A stretch of DNA of 64,000 bases from Streptomyces collinus (GTDB lineage Bacteria > Actinomycetota > Actinomycetes > Streptomycetales > Streptomycetaceae): assembly GCF_031348265.1 (NCBI RefSeq), contig NZ_CP133771.1, positions 5,332,001 through 5,396,000 of the forward strand, in the 5' to 3' direction. Shown piece by piece: positions 25,628 to 34,730 of this stretch (position 1 is its first letter; every line of letters starts with the position of its first letter). A program made the translations under genes and the position numbers. The notes under the pieces were generated by a model that saw only the letters and a program-made list of their open reading frames with translations, was not told the origin of the DNA and ran no database searches.

Positions 25628-27475
25628 ATGTGCGGAATCGTGGGATACGTGGGGCCGCAGTCGGCGCTCGATGTGGTGATGGCCGGGCTGAAGCGGCTGG
25701 AGTACCGGGGGTACGACTCGGCGGGCGTCGCCGTCCTGGCCGACGGCGGGCTGGCGGCGGCGAAGAAGGCCGGCAAGCTCCTCAACCTGGAGAAGGAACT
25801 GGACGGCAGACCGCTGCCGACCGGCGCCACGGGCATCGGGCACACCCGTTGGGCCACGCACGGCGGGCCGACGGACCCCAACGCCCACCCGCACATCGAC
25901 AACGCGGGCCGGGTCGCGGTGGTGCACAACGGCATCATCGAGAACTTCGCCGAACTGCGGGCCGAGCTGGCGGAGCGCGGCCACGAGCTGGTCTCCGAGA
26001 CGGACACCGAGGTCGTCGCGCATCTGCTCGCCGAGGAGTTCTCCTCCTGCGCGGATCTCGCCGAGGCGATGCGGCTGGTGTGCCGGCGGCTGGAGGGCGC
26101 GTTCACGCTGGTCGCGGTGCACGCCGACGAGCCGGACGTGGTGGTGGGCGCGCGGCGGAACTCGCCGCTGGTGGTCGGCGTCGGGGACGGCGAGGCCTTC
26201 CTCGCCTCGGACGTCGCCGCGTTCATCGCCCACACGCGCTCGGCGATCGAGCTCGGCCAGGACCAGGTGGTGGAGCTGCGCCGGGACGGCGTGACGGTGA
26301 CCGGCTTCGACGGACGCCCGGCCGATGTGCGGTCCTACCACGTCGACTGGGACGCCTCGGCCGCGGAGAAGGGCGGCTACGACTACTTCATGCTCAAGGA
26401 GATCGCCGAGCAGCCCAAGGCGGTCGCCGACACGCTCCTGGGCCGCATCGACGGTTCCGGTTCGCTGACGCTGGACGAGGTGCGGATCCCCCCGGGGGTG
26501 CTGCGGGAGATCGACAAGGTCGTCATCGTCGCCTGCGGTACGGCCTTCCACGCCGGGATGATCGCCAAGTACGCCATCGAGCACTGGACGCGGCTGCCCT
26601 GCGAGGTGGAGCTGGCGAGCGAGTTCCGCTACCGGGACCCGATCCTGGACGCGCAGACGCTCGTCATCGCCATCTCCCAGTCCGGCGAGACCATGGACAC
26701 GCTGATGGCGCTGCGGCACGCCCGTGAGCAGGGCTCCAAGGTGCTGGCGATCTGCAACACCAACGGTTCGACGATTCCCCGGGAGTCGGACGCGGTGCTG
26801 TACACGCACGCCGGGCCGGAGGTGGCCGTCGCCTCGACCAAGGCGTTCCTGACGCAGCTCGTGGCGTGCTACCTGGTCGCCCTGTACCTGGGCCAGGTGC
26901 GGGGGACGAAGTGGGGCGACGAGATCCGGGCGGTGATCCGCGACCTGTCCTCGATCGCCGGTGCGGTGGATCAGGTGCTGGTCACGATGGAGCCGGTGCG
27001 GGAGCTGGCACGCACGCTGGCCTCGAAGAAGACGGTGCTGTTCCTCGGTCGGCATGTGGGGTATCCGGTGGCGCTCGAAGGCGCGCTGAAGCTCAAGGAG
27101 CTTGCCTACATGCACGCGGAGGGGTTCGCGGCCGGGGAGCTGAAGCACGGGCCGATCGCCCTGATCGAGGAGGACCTGCCGGTGGTCGTGGTGGTGCCGT
27201 CGCCGCGTGGGCGCTCGGTGCTGCACGACAAGATCGTGTCCAACATCCAGGAGATCCGGGCGCGCGGTGCCCGGACGATCGTGATCGCGGAGGAGGGCGA
27301 CGAGGCGGTCGTGCCGTACGCGGACCATCTGGTCCGGATTCCCGCCACGCCGACCCTGCTGCAGCCGCTCGTCGCGACGGTGCCGCTTCAGGTGTTCGCG
27401 TGCGAGCTGGCGACGGCCCGGGGGAACGAGGTGGACCAGCCGCGGAACCTGGCCAAGTCGGTGACGGTGGAGTGA
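25628..27475 (+). CDS. glmS: Glutamine-fructose-6-phosphate aminotransferase (isomerizing)
   Basis: GlmS (615 aa) makes glucosamine-6-phosphate, the entry to UDP-GlcNAc. Cys2 (MCGIVGYVG) is the glutaminase nucleophile after Met removal; HTRWATHGGP and NGIIENF complete that domain. Two SIS domains follow (about 290-425 and 460-600) with SQSGETMDT and the C-terminal Lys in LAKSVTVE. A frame open upstream over the ABC permease is not part of it. The leaderless promoter supports this start. Confidence 0.97.
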   Translation: MCGIVGYVGPQSALDVVMAGLKRLEYRGYDSAGVAVLADGGLAAAKKAGKLLNLEKELDGRPLPTGATGIGHTRWATHGGPTDPNAHPHIDNAGRVAVVHNGIIENFAELRAELAERGHELVSETDTEVVAHLLAEEFSSCADLAEAMRLVCRRLEGAFTLVAVHADEPDVVVGARRNSPLVVGVGDGEAFLASDVAAFIAHTRSAIELGQDQVVELRRDGVTVTGFDGRPADVRSYHVDWDASAAEKGGYDYFMLKEIAEQPKAVADTLLGRIDGSGSLTLDEVRIPPGVLREIDKVVIVACGTAFHAGMIAKYAIEHWTRLPCEVELASEFRYRDPILDAQTLVIAISQSGETMDTLMALRHAREQGSKVLAICNTNGSTIPRESDAVLYTHAGPEVAVASTKAFLTQLVACYLVALYLGQVRGTKWGDEIRAVIRDLSSIAGAVDQVLVTMEPVRELARTLASKKTVLFLGRHVGYPVALEGALKLKELAYMHAEGFAAGELKHGPIALIEEDLPVVVVVPSPRGRSVLHDKIVSNIQEIRARGARTIVIAEEGDEAVVPYADHLVRIPATPTLLQPLVATVPLQVFACELATARGNEVDQPRNLAKSVTVE

Positions 27476-27504
27476 GCGGCATTCCGGAGTGAGGGAGTGA
27501 GCAA

Positions 27505-27536
27505 GAGGGGCGAACGGCCTGTGCCCTTCGCCCCTC
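27505..27536. terminator. Bidirectional terminator between glmS and the SH3 protein gene
   Basis: GAGGGGCGAA (27505-27514) pairs perfectly with TTCGCCCCTC (27527-27536). It lies between two convergent genes and can serve both strands. Confidence 0.75.
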
Positions 27537-27566
27537 GTCAGCCGGTCAGGCCGTCAGGTGTTCGGC

Positions 27567-27926
27567 TCAGATGGGCAGGCAGGTCGCCGGGACCCAGCCT
27601 TCCTTGCTGGTGCTGTTGGGGCCGCCGAAGTACCACTTGTTGCTCGTCTTTCCGCAGGCCGTGTAGGTGCCGCCCTTGGTGGGCCCGCGGTCGCCGAAGC
27701 AGACCCCGCCCTTCTTGCCCTTGCCCCAGGTGCCGAGGGCCGTGGAGCTCGTCTTGGGCTGGCTGCGGAGGTTGACGGTCGCCTTGGGCTTCACGTTGGT
27801 CAGCGCGCTGCTGCAGTCCGGCTTCGTCGCCGCCGCGGCGGTGCCGGCGGTGGCGACGGTGCCGGTGAGGGCCGTGGCGAAGAGGGCTATGGCGGTGGCC
27901 GCGGTCCCCAGCGACATGAACTTCAT
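27567..27926 (-). CDS. Small secreted SH3-like protein
   Basis: A 119-aa protein with a signal peptide (about 1-33, AAAA before TKPDCSS). The mature part resembles a bacterial SH3 domain (ATVNLRSQPKTSSTALGTWGKG ... SNKWYFGGPNSTSKEGWVPATCLPI) and has four Cys, likely two disulfides. Such domains bind peptidoglycan; whether this one does is inferred. Function unknown. Confidence 0.8.
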   Translation of the reverse strand: MKFMSLGTAATAIALFATALTGTVATAGTAAAATKPDCSSALTNVKPKATVNLRSQPKTSSTALGTWGKGKKGGVCFGDRGPTKGGTYTACGKTSNKWYFGGPNSTSKEGWVPATCLPI

Positions 27927-28066
27927 GGTGTCCTCCCGTTTGCGTGCGATGCCGTTTGCTCATCGCGGTCAGCGCGAACTCTATAGCGGGCAGGTGAAGT
28001 TGAGGATCATGGGGTGGACCGGGCGGCCCATCGGACGCCGTTTCCGCCGGATCCCGCCCGTCACCG

Positions 28067-28072
28067 TAGGGT
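28067..28072 (+). promoter_or_regulatory. acpS leaderless promoter -10
   Basis: TAGGGT lies 7 bases before the acpS ATG, with no Shine-Dalgarno. The spacing is the same as for glmS. Confidence 0.55.
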
Positions 28073-28079
28073 GCTGCCC

Positions 28080-28451
28080 ATGAGCATCATCGGGGTCGGC
28101 ATCGACGTTGCCGAGATCGAGCGGTTCGCGGCTTCACTGGAGCGCACGCCCGCGCTGGCCGGGCGGCTGTTCGTGGAGCGGGAGTTGCTGCTGCCGAGCG
28201 GGGAGCGGCGGGGGGCGGCCTCGCTCGCCGCGCGGTTCGCGGCCAAGGAGGCCCTGGCCAAGGCGCTCGGCGCTCCGCCCGGGCTGCTCTGGACCGACGT
28301 CGAGGTGTGTGTCGAGGGCAGCGGGCAGCCCCGGCTGCGGGTGACCGGGACGGTCGCCGCGCGGGCCGCCGAACTCGGCGTGCGGACCTGGCACGTGTCG
28401 CTGAGTCACGACGCGGGCGTCGCCTCGGCCGTGGTCATCGCCGAGGCGTGA
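28080..28451 (+). CDS. acpS: Holo-[acyl-carrier-protein] synthase
   Basis: AcpS (123 aa) moves 4'-phosphopantetheine from CoA to the fatty-acid ACP. Metal ligands are the Asp in GVGIDVAEIERF and the Glu in RFAAKEALAKALG. It has the full family length. It is directly followed by the NAD(P)HX repair gene region after two opposite-strand genes; in many actinomycetes acpS and nnr are neighbours. Confidence 0.96.
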   Translation: MSIIGVGIDVAEIERFAASLERTPALAGRLFVERELLLPSGERRGAASLAARFAAKEALAKALGAPPGLLWTDVEVCVEGSGQPRLRVTGTVAARAAELGVRTWHVSLSHDAGVASAVVIAEA

Positions 28452-28480
28452 GGCGCCCCCCCCAAGGGTGTCCGCAACCC

Positions 28481-28753
28481 CTAGGTCAGGCTCCAGAGCA
28501 GCGTGACCGTGCCGATGAAGCCGATCGCTCCCAGGGCCGTACCGACTGCCGCCGGCCACAGCCGGCCCGTGCCCCTGCGGGCGTAGTGGAGGCCCATCGC
28601 TCCGAAGGTCACCGCGAGTGCTCCGGCCAGTACCGTCCACGGGAACAGGAACGCCCAGGTGCCCACGGCCGAGAAGGCGCCGAGGACCAGGGCCGTGGGG
28701 CCAAGGGCGGTGGCGGGGCTGTCCTTGTCTCCGGGTGCTGTCGAGATGGTCAT
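28481..28753 (-). CDS. Small membrane protein of unknown function
   Basis: A 90-aa protein with three hydrophobic spans (about 15-35, 38-55, 65-88) and nothing after the last one. I chose the ATG giving MTISTAPGDKDSP, with GGGGGA about 10 bases upstream; a TTG 33 nt earlier is possible. It resembles DUF4190-like small actinomycete membrane proteins in layout. It converges with acpS. Confidence 0.7.
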   Translation of the reverse strand: MTISTAPGDKDSPATALGPTALVLGAFSAVGTWAFLFPWTVLAGALAVTFGAMGLHYARRGTGRLWPAAVGTALGAIGFIGTVTLLWSLT

Positions 28754-28879
28754 GTCTCGTCGATCCCCCTTTTTGAACGAGTTCAAAACACGGCTCGATC
28801 ATACGCCTTTGACGCGTGGCCCGGGGGAAGGGCCCCGAAGCCCCCGCCGAGTGGGGTGGCGAGGGCTCCGGGAGCAGGG

Positions 28880-30034
28880 TCAGCAGACCGACTGGCTGGT
28901 GTTCACCCGCGTGATGTTGCGGAACGTCGTGTTCTCGCCGCACGGGCTCTCCCTGATGGCCGAGTTGGTGACCGTCAGGTTCTGGATGGTGATGTCCTTG
29001 TTGTTGGGGAACTCCGAGCGGGCCGCCAGGCGCAGTTCGCCGCCGCCCGTGATCGTGCCGCTCTGCGCCGCGAGGCTGACGTTGTAGCAGTTCTCGATCA
29101 GGACCGAGTTGTTGCCGGTGCCGGAGAGCGTCACCTTGTCGATGACGGCCCCGCCGCTCTCCGAGACGCAGAACACGCCGCGTCCGCCGCCCCGGGCGAC
29201 GACCTCGCCGACGCGGATGTTGGTGGGGTAGCCGCTGCCGATCCGGCCGTTGCGGTTGGCCATGCGGAAGGCGGCGTAGCCGGTGCCCGTGCCGGCGTTC
29301 TCCGCGTCCACCTTGGTGACCCTGGCGTTGACGGTCTGATTGAGCAGCAGGCCCGACTCGCCGACGTTACGGGCCGTCACCGTGCCGATGGTGATGCCGT
29401 CGACGCCGTAGGTCTCGACCGCGTGACTGGACGCGCCGGAGACGTAGACGTTGTCGATGCGGACGTTGCGCGTCCACTGGCTGGTGTCGCCGCGGTTGTC
29501 GATGCGGACGCCCAGGCCGCGGGAGAGGCGCATGTCGATCTGGCCCAGCACCACGTTCTGGACGTTGCGCAGGAAGACGCCGTACAGCGGGGTGCCGGTG
29601 AGCTTGAGGTTCTGGACCTCGACGTCGCGGGTGCCGCGCGAGTAGACCGGCGCCTGGTCGCCCGAGCCGCTGCCGGTGACGTTGATCGTGCCGCAGACAT
29701 CGAGGACGGTGTAGCTCGGCAGGGAGATGCGGGAGCCGGCCGAGACCGAACCCGAGCCGCGGACCACGACCCGTTCCTTCGCGGTGCGCCCGGCGGTGAG
29801 GCTGTTGACGGCCGCCTGGACGGCCGCGCGCATGTCGGTGCCGGTGTAGACCGTGCTGCCGCCGCGCCGGGCGGTCCAGTTGCCGCCGCTCTGCACGGCC
29901 TCGGCCTGGTAGGAGCCGTCTCCGCAGGCCAGTGCGCGTGTGGGGGCGGCCGTGGCGGGGGCGGTCAGGGTGCCGGCGGCGGTGAGGAGGGCGGTGGCAC
30001 CGGCGGCGGCCAGTAATGCGGCTCTGCGTCCCAT
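28880..30034 (-). CDS. Secreted right-handed beta-helix protein (polysaccharide lyase-like)
   Basis: A 384-aa protein with a Tat-like signal (MGRRAALLAAAGATALL, twin Arg at 3-4) and a long run of short repeats typical of a parallel beta-helix (NVRIDNVYVSG, GITIGTVTARN, DITIQNLTVTN). It resembles pectate-lyase superfamily proteins, but I see no clear catalytic set, so the substrate is open. The start at 30034 is chosen over 30103 because the signal peptide begins there. An AAGCGCTT operator lies about 40 nt upstream. Confidence 0.8.
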   Translation of the reverse strand: MGRRAALLAAAGATALLTAAGTLTAPATAAPTRALACGDGSYQAEAVQSGGNWTARRGGSTVYTGTDMRAAVQAAVNSLTAGRTAKERVVVRGSGSVSAGSRISLPSYTVLDVCGTINVTGSGSGDQAPVYSRGTRDVEVQNLKLTGTPLYGVFLRNVQNVVLGQIDMRLSRGLGVRIDNRGDTSQWTRNVRIDNVYVSGASSHAVETYGVDGITIGTVTARNVGESGLLLNQTVNARVTKVDAENAGTGTGYAAFRMANRNGRIGSGYPTNIRVGEVVARGGGRGVFCVSESGGAVIDKVTLSGTGNNSVLIENCYNVSLAAQSGTITGGGELRLAARSEFPNNKDITIQNLTVTNSAIRESPCGENTTFRNITRVNTSQSVC

Positions 30035-30069
30035 GGGGGGCCTCGGTTTCGTCGAACGTGGGGGTGTGT

Positions 30070-30081
30070 GCAAGCGCTTTC
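30070..30081. promoter_or_regulatory. Probable LacI-type operator (AAGCGCTT core)
   Basis: GCAAGCGCTTTC has the perfect 8-bp palindrome AAGCGCTT (30072-30079). Operators of this form are recognised by LacI-family sugar regulators. It lies about 40 nt before the beta-helix protein start and suggests sugar-controlled expression. Confidence 0.5.
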
Positions 30082-30201
30082 TGCGCGGCCGGGAGTCTGG
30101 CAAAGGGGCGGCAGAGCGTCAATGGATGCGACATGGTTCGCCGGTGTGGGGGAGGCGTGTGAGGGGGAGTGGGGCGGCGGTCCTGCGGGAAACTCGACCG
30201 C

Positions 30202-31632
30202 ATGCGTACTGCGTACAGCGTGGAGACGGTCCGGAACGCCGAACGGGAGCTGATGGCGCGGCTGCCGGAGGGGGCGCTGATGCAACGCGCCGCCGCCGGG
30301 CTCGCCGCGGCCTGCGCCGACCTGCTGGGGCGGGTGTACGGCAGCAGGGTCGTGGCTCTGGTCGGCAGCGGCGACAACGGAGGTGACGCCCTGTACGCCG
30401 GGGCCCGGCTGGCCCGTCGGGGGGCCGGGGTCACGGCGGTGCTGCTCGCGCCGGAGCGGACGCACGCGGCGGGGCTCGCGGCGTTGCGGCGGGCCGGGGG
30501 GCGGGTCGCGGGGGCCGGTGACGGGGAGGCGCTGGTGGAGGGCGCGGACCTCGTCGTCGACGGGATCGTCGGGATCGGCGGGAAGGGCGGGCTGCGGCCG
30601 GAGGCGGTGCCGTTGGCCGCCGCGGCCCAGCGCTCGCGCGGGGCCGTCGTCGCGGTCGATCTGCCGAGCGGTGTCGACGCCGACACCGGGGAGGTGCACG
30701 GGGTCGCCGTACAGGCCGATCTGACCGTGACGTTCGGGACGCACAAGCCGGGGCTCCTGATCGATCCCGCCCGGGAGTACGCGGGGTCGGTACGGCTGGT
30801 CGACATCGGGCTGGAACTGCCCGCCGAACCGGAGCTGGAGGCGTTGCAGCACGAGGACGTGGCCCGGCTGCTGCCGGTGCCGCGGGCGGAGAGCGACAAG
30901 TACCGGCGGGGCGTGGTCGGGATCGCCGCCGGGTCGGCGCGGTATCCGGGGGCCGCTGTGCTGGCGGTGTCGGGCGCGCTGCGGGGCGGGGCCGGGGCCG
31001 TGCGGTACGTCGGGCCGGCCGGGGACGCCGTCATCGCGCGGTTTCCCGAGACGCTCGTGTCGGACCAGGGGCCGAAGCACGCAGGGCGGGTGCAGGCGTG
31101 GGTGGTCGGGCCGGGGGCCGGGGACGACGCGGCGACGGTCGCGGAGGTGCTGACCGTGGACGTGCCGGTGCTCATCGACGCGGACGGGCTGCGGCTGGCG
31201 GACGCGGAGGTCGTGCGGGGGCGGCGGGCGCCGACGCTGATGACGCCCCATGCGGGGGAGGCGGCGGCGCTGCTGGGCGTGGACCGGGGGGAGGTCGAGG
31301 GCGGTCGCCTGGCGGCGGTTCGGGAGCTGGCACGGCGGTACGGGGCGACCGTGCTGCTGAAGGGGTCCACGACGCTGGTGGCCGACTCGGGGGGCGGGGC
31401 GGTGCGGGTCAATCCGACGGGGACGGGGTGGCTGGCCACGGCCGGGAGCGGGGACGTGCTGTCCGGGCTGGGCGGGTCGTTGCTGGCGGCGGGGTTGTCG
31501 GCGGTGGATGCGGGGAGTGCCGGGGCGTATCTGCACGGGCTGGCTGGGCGGTTGGCGGCGGACGGGGCGCCGGTGGGGGCGCATGACGTGGCCGACGCGG
31601 TGCCGGGGGCTTGGCGGAATGTTGTGGGGTGA
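30202..31632 (+). CDS. nnr: Bifunctional NAD(P)H-hydrate epimerase / dehydratase
   Basis: A 476-aa metabolite-repair enzyme that epimerizes NAD(P)HX and dehydrates it back to NAD(P)H with ADP. The YjeF-N epimerase domain covers about 1-215 (VGSGDNGGDALYAGARL, VAVDLPSGVDADTG). The ribokinase-like dehydratase domain covers about 220-470 and has the catalytic NPTGTGWLATAGSGDVLSG region. A GAAACT box 7 bases upstream of the ATG may be a leaderless -10. Confidence 0.94.
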   Translation: MRTAYSVETVRNAERELMARLPEGALMQRAAAGLAAACADLLGRVYGSRVVALVGSGDNGGDALYAGARLARRGAGVTAVLLAPERTHAAGLAALRRAGGRVAGAGDGEALVEGADLVVDGIVGIGGKGGLRPEAVPLAAAAQRSRGAVVAVDLPSGVDADTGEVHGVAVQADLTVTFGTHKPGLLIDPAREYAGSVRLVDIGLELPAEPELEALQHEDVARLLPVPRAESDKYRRGVVGIAAGSARYPGAAVLAVSGALRGGAGAVRYVGPAGDAVIARFPETLVSDQGPKHAGRVQAWVVGPGAGDDAATVAEVLTVDVPVLIDADGLRLADAEVVRGRRAPTLMTPHAGEAAALLGVDRGEVEGGRLAAVRELARRYGATVLLKGSTTLVADSGGGAVRVNPTGTGWLATAGSGDVLSGLGGSLLAAGLSAVDAGSAGAYLHGLAGRLAADGAPVGAHDVADAVPGAWRNVVG

Positions 31633-31682
31633 GGGGTGAGGGCTTAGGGGCGCGGGGGCGGGGAGCCGGGGGAGGGCTGATT

Positions 31683-31718
31683 GCGGGTGCGGGTGCGGGT
31701 GCGGGTGCGGGTGCGGGC
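31683..31718 (+). repeat. Tandem GCGGGT hexamer array
   Basis: Five perfect GCGGGT units followed by GCGGGC. Length could vary between strains by slippage. Confidence 0.85.
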
Positions 31719-31801
31719 CGGTGAGGGCCGTTGTGGGAGTGGGTCGCCCCCTCCGCCCCTTCCCGTCCCGACCCGGGGGCTGCCGCTCCCGCACCCCCGC
31801 T

Positions 31802-31870
31802 TTCGGTCTGAACGGCCTCGTCCTCAAGCGCCGGACGGGCTGGTGGGTGCGGCTGGTGTGTCCGGGTGAC
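31802..31870 (+). repeat. Direct repeat, copy A
   Basis: The unit starts TTCGGTCTG, continues through CAAGCGCCGGACGGGCTGG and ends GGGTGAC. It matches copy B over its last 50 bases with two mismatches. Confidence 0.85.
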
Positions 31871-31929
31871 TTCTGCCGCGTGGCGGTCCCGGCCTGGACT
31901 GCGTCCCGTGCGCCCGCCCGCGTCCCTGC

Positions 31930-31997
31930 TTCGGTCTGGCGGCCGTGTCCTCAAGCGCCGGACGGGCTGGTGGGTGCGGCTCGTGTGTTCGGGTGAC
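31930..31997 (+). repeat. Direct repeat, copy B
   Basis: Second copy of the unit at 31802-31870, 128 bp downstream, in the same orientation. The first 18 bases are more divergent and one base shorter. Confidence 0.85.
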
Positions 31998-32179
31998 ACG
32001 CCCATGCCCTGCTCCCAGTTCTTCATCGCGTTCGGCTCGGTGGGCTGCGTCGATCTCACCGTGAGCGACGCGCGGCGGCTGTGGGGCGTGCTGCGGAAGG
32101 GCGACCGGGTGTTGGTGTGGGGCCGGCGGCCGGGGACGTAGCGGACCTGCTGCCGGAGCCCTCTGAGACACTGGGCGCG

Positions 32180-33346
32180 ATGAGCGAGAGAACAGCCCCG
32201 ACCGCGCCCCTGCGGGCCCGGGCCGAGATCGACCTGGCCGCCCTGCGGGCCAATGTGCGGGCCCTGCGCGCCCATGCGCCGGGCGCGGCCGTGATGGCCG
32301 TGGTGAAGTCCGAGGCATACGGCCACGGGGCTGTGCCGTGCGCCCGCGCGGCCGTCGCCGCGGGGGCGACCTGGCTGGGCACGGCCACGCCGGAGGAGGC
32401 CCTGGCCCTGCGGGCCGCCGGGCTGCCGGGCCGCATCATGTGCTGGCTGTGGACGCCCGGCGGACCCTGGCGCGAGGCGATCGAAGCCGACCTGGACGTG
32501 TCCGTCAGCGGGATGTGGGCCCTGGCGGAGGTCGTCGGGGCGGCCAGGGGAGCCGAGCGGCCCGCCCGCGTGCAGCTCAAGGCCGACACCGGCCTCGGGC
32601 GGGGCGGCTGCCAGCCCGGCGAGGACTGGGCCGAACTGGTCCGGGAAGCGCTGCGGGCCGAGGCCGAGGGACTGCTGCGCGTCACGGGGCTGTGGTCGCA
32701 CTTCGCCTGCGCCGACGAGCCCGGGCACCCCTCCATCGCCGACCAGCTCGGCGTGTTCCGGGAGATGGTCGCGTACGCCGAGGGGCAGGGCGTGCGGCCC
32801 GAGGTCCGTCACATCGCCAACTCGCCGGCCACCCTCACGCTCCCCGAGAGCCACTTCGACCTGGTCCGCACCGGCATCGCCACCTACGGCATCTCGCCCA
32901 GCCCCGAGCTGGGCACCCCGGCCGACTTCGGGCTGCGCCCGGTGATGACGCTGTCCGCCTCGCTGGCCCTGGTCAAGCACGTGCCGGGGGGCCACGGCGT
33001 CAGCTACGGCCACCGGTACGTGACCCCCGGCGCGACCACCCTCGGCCTGGTGCCGCTGGGCTACGCCGACGGCATCCCGCGGCACGCCTCCTCGGCCGGG
33101 CCGGTCCTGGTCGAGGGCAAGTGGCGCACGATCGCCGGGCGGGTCGCCATGGACCAGTTCGTGGTGGATCTGGGGGGCGACGAGCCCGCGGCGGGGGCCG
33201 AGGCGCTCCTGTTCGGGCCGGGGGATCGCGGAGAGCCCACGGCGGAGGACTGGGCCCAGGCGGCCGGAACCATCGCCTACGAGATCGTGACCCGGATCGG
33301 AACGCGTGTTCCTCGCGTCTATGTGAATGAGGAACGGGACGGGTAA
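32180..33346 (+). CDS. alr: Alanine racemase
   Basis: Alr (388 aa) makes D-alanine for peptidoglycan with PLP. Lys43 in AVVKSEAYGHG binds PLP; the Tyr in GVSYGHRYVT (near 277) is the second base, and GYADGIPR and AMDQFVVDL are family blocks. A GACACT box 7 bases before the ATG suggests a leaderless mRNA. It leads a run of same-strand genes to tsaE. Confidence 0.97.
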   Translation: MSERTAPTAPLRARAEIDLAALRANVRALRAHAPGAAVMAVVKSEAYGHGAVPCARAAVAAGATWLGTATPEEALALRAAGLPGRIMCWLWTPGGPWREAIEADLDVSVSGMWALAEVVGAARGAERPARVQLKADTGLGRGGCQPGEDWAELVREALRAEAEGLLRVTGLWSHFACADEPGHPSIADQLGVFREMVAYAEGQGVRPEVRHIANSPATLTLPESHFDLVRTGIATYGISPSPELGTPADFGLRPVMTLSASLALVKHVPGGHGVSYGHRYVTPGATTLGLVPLGYADGIPRHASSAGPVLVEGKWRTIAGRVAMDQFVVDLGGDEPAAGAEALLFGPGDRGEPTAEDWAQAAGTIAYEIVTRIGTRVPRVYVNEERDG

Positions 33347-33470
33347 CTCGCACGGGGAACCCGTCACGCGACGAACACCAGGCACCCTGGCAACAGCAGC
33401 ACTATCCGGCCCCCCGGTTCACTCGACCGGGTGAGCCACCCGACCAGCACCCGGCGAAGAGGAGCGGCAC

Positions 33471-34730
33471 GTGAGCGAGAGCAGTGCGGAGGTCGTCGCG
33501 GACGTCGCCTCGGCGGCCGTCGCGGTCTCCGCCGCGGGGGCCGCGGGGGGCTGGCGCCGGGCGACCGGCATCGCCGGCGTGGCGATAGGCGTGGTGGCCG
33601 CGGGTGCGGCCGCCGGTGTCGCCCTGGAGCGGATGACGGTCGGCCGCGGCATGCGCCAGAAGGCCCGGCTCGCCCTGGACTCCGCGGGGCCGTACGGCTC
33701 GCTGCGCGGCATGCCCGGCAAGGCGTTCGCCGACGACGGCACGGAGCTGTACTACGAGGTCGACGACCTCGACGAGGAGGCCGCTCCCGCCGCCATCGGC
33801 CCACGCCGCCGGCGGCTCTTCGGCCGCAAGTCCCCGGCCCCCGTCACCGTCGTCTTCAGCCACGGCTACTGCCTCAGCCAGGACTCCTGGCACTTCCAGC
33901 GGGCTGCCCTGCGGGGCGTCGTACGGACCGTGCACTGGGACCAGCGCAGCCACGGCCGGTCCGGGCGGGGCGTGGCCCAGACGCGGGACGACGAGCCGGT
34001 CACCATCGAGCAGCTGGGCCGGGACCTGAAGGCCGTCATAGACGCGGCCGCCCCCGAGGGACCGCTCGTGCTCGTCGGGCACTCCATGGGCGGCATGACG
34101 GTGATGGCGCTGGCCGACCAATACCCCGAGCTGATCCGGGAGCGGGTCGTCGGGGTCGCCTTCGTGGGGACGTCCTCGGGGCGGCTCGGCGAGGTCAACT
34201 ACGGTCTGCCCGTCGCCGGGGTCAACGCGGTGCGGCGGGTGCTGCCCGGGGTGCTGAAGGCGCTGGGGCAGCGGGCCGAGCTGGTGGAGAAGGGGCGCCG
34301 GGCGACCGCGGACCTGTTCGCCGGGATCATCAAGCGGTACTCGTTCGCCTCCCGGGACGTCGACCCGGCCGTCGCCCGGTTCGCCGAGCGGATGATCGAG
34401 AGCACGCCGATCGACGTGGTCGCCGAGTACTACCCGGCGTTCAACGACCACGACAAGACCGAGGCGCTCGTCCACTTCACCGACCTGCCGTTGCTCGTCC
34501 TGGCCGGGGTGCAGGACCTGGTCACGCCGAGTGAGCACAGCGAGGCCATCGCCGATCTGCTCCCCGACGCCGAGCTGGTGCTGGTGCCGGACGCGGGCCA
34601 CCTGGTGATGCTGGAACACCCGGAAGTGGTCACCGACCGCCTCGCCGACCTGCTCACCCGCACGGGTGCCGTGCCCGCAGGGGCTACCGTGAAGGGCTAT
34701 GGAAGCACCAGCACCGCACAGCCCGGCTGA
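33471..34730 (+). CDS. Alpha/beta hydrolase with N-terminal membrane segment
   Basis: A 419-aa protein. One or two hydrophobic stretches (about 8-55) anchor or export it, and an alpha/beta hydrolase domain follows (about 80-405). The triad is Ser205 in LVGHSMGGMT, Asp in VQDLVTP (near 345) and His in DAGHLVMLEHP (near 373). GTG start after GAGGAG. Its end overlaps tsaE by 32 nt, so the pair is coupled. Substrate unknown. Confidence 0.9.
   Translation: MSESSAEVVADVASAAVAVSAAGAAGGWRRATGIAGVAIGVVAAGAAAGVALERMTVGRGMRQKARLALDSAGPYGSLRGMPGKAFADDGTELYYEVDDLDEEAAPAAIGPRRRRLFGRKSPAPVTVVFSHGYCLSQDSWHFQRAALRGVVRTVHWDQRSHGRSGRGVAQTRDDEPVTIEQLGRDLKAVIDAAAPEGPLVLVGHSMGGMTVMALADQYPELIRERVVGVAFVGTSSGRLGEVNYGLPVAGVNAVRRVLPGVLKALGQRAELVEKGRRATADLFAGIIKRYSFASRDVDPAVARFAERMIESTPIDVVAEYYPAFNDHDKTEALVHFTDLPLLVLAGVQDLVTPSEHSEAIADLLPDAELVLVPDAGHLVMLEHPEVVTDRLADLLTRTGAVPAGATVKGYGSTSTAQPG

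Larger units (their letters stand above)
31633..32179 (+). other. Gene-free stretch with repeats between nnr and alr
   Basis: No convincing gene. It holds a GCGGGT hexamer tandem array (31683-31718) and a direct repeat of about 68 bp (31802-31870 and 31930-31997). A 45-codon frame at 32004-32141 (MPCSQFFIAFGSV...) has no ribosome site and may be a relic. Confidence 0.6.

Noticed and set aside
25115..27475. Apparent long glmS with an extra N-terminal domain
   Set aside because: The added part is the shadow of the ABC permease; Cys2 of GlmS must be N-terminal, and the leaderless promoter is at 25615.
31683..31718. CRISPR-like array
   Set aside because: Units are six bases with no spacers; it is a simple tandem repeat.
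32004..32141. 45-codon frame MPCSQFFIAFGSV... before alr
   Set aside because: No ribosome site, no recognised family and it abuts the repeat region; a relic cannot be excluded.
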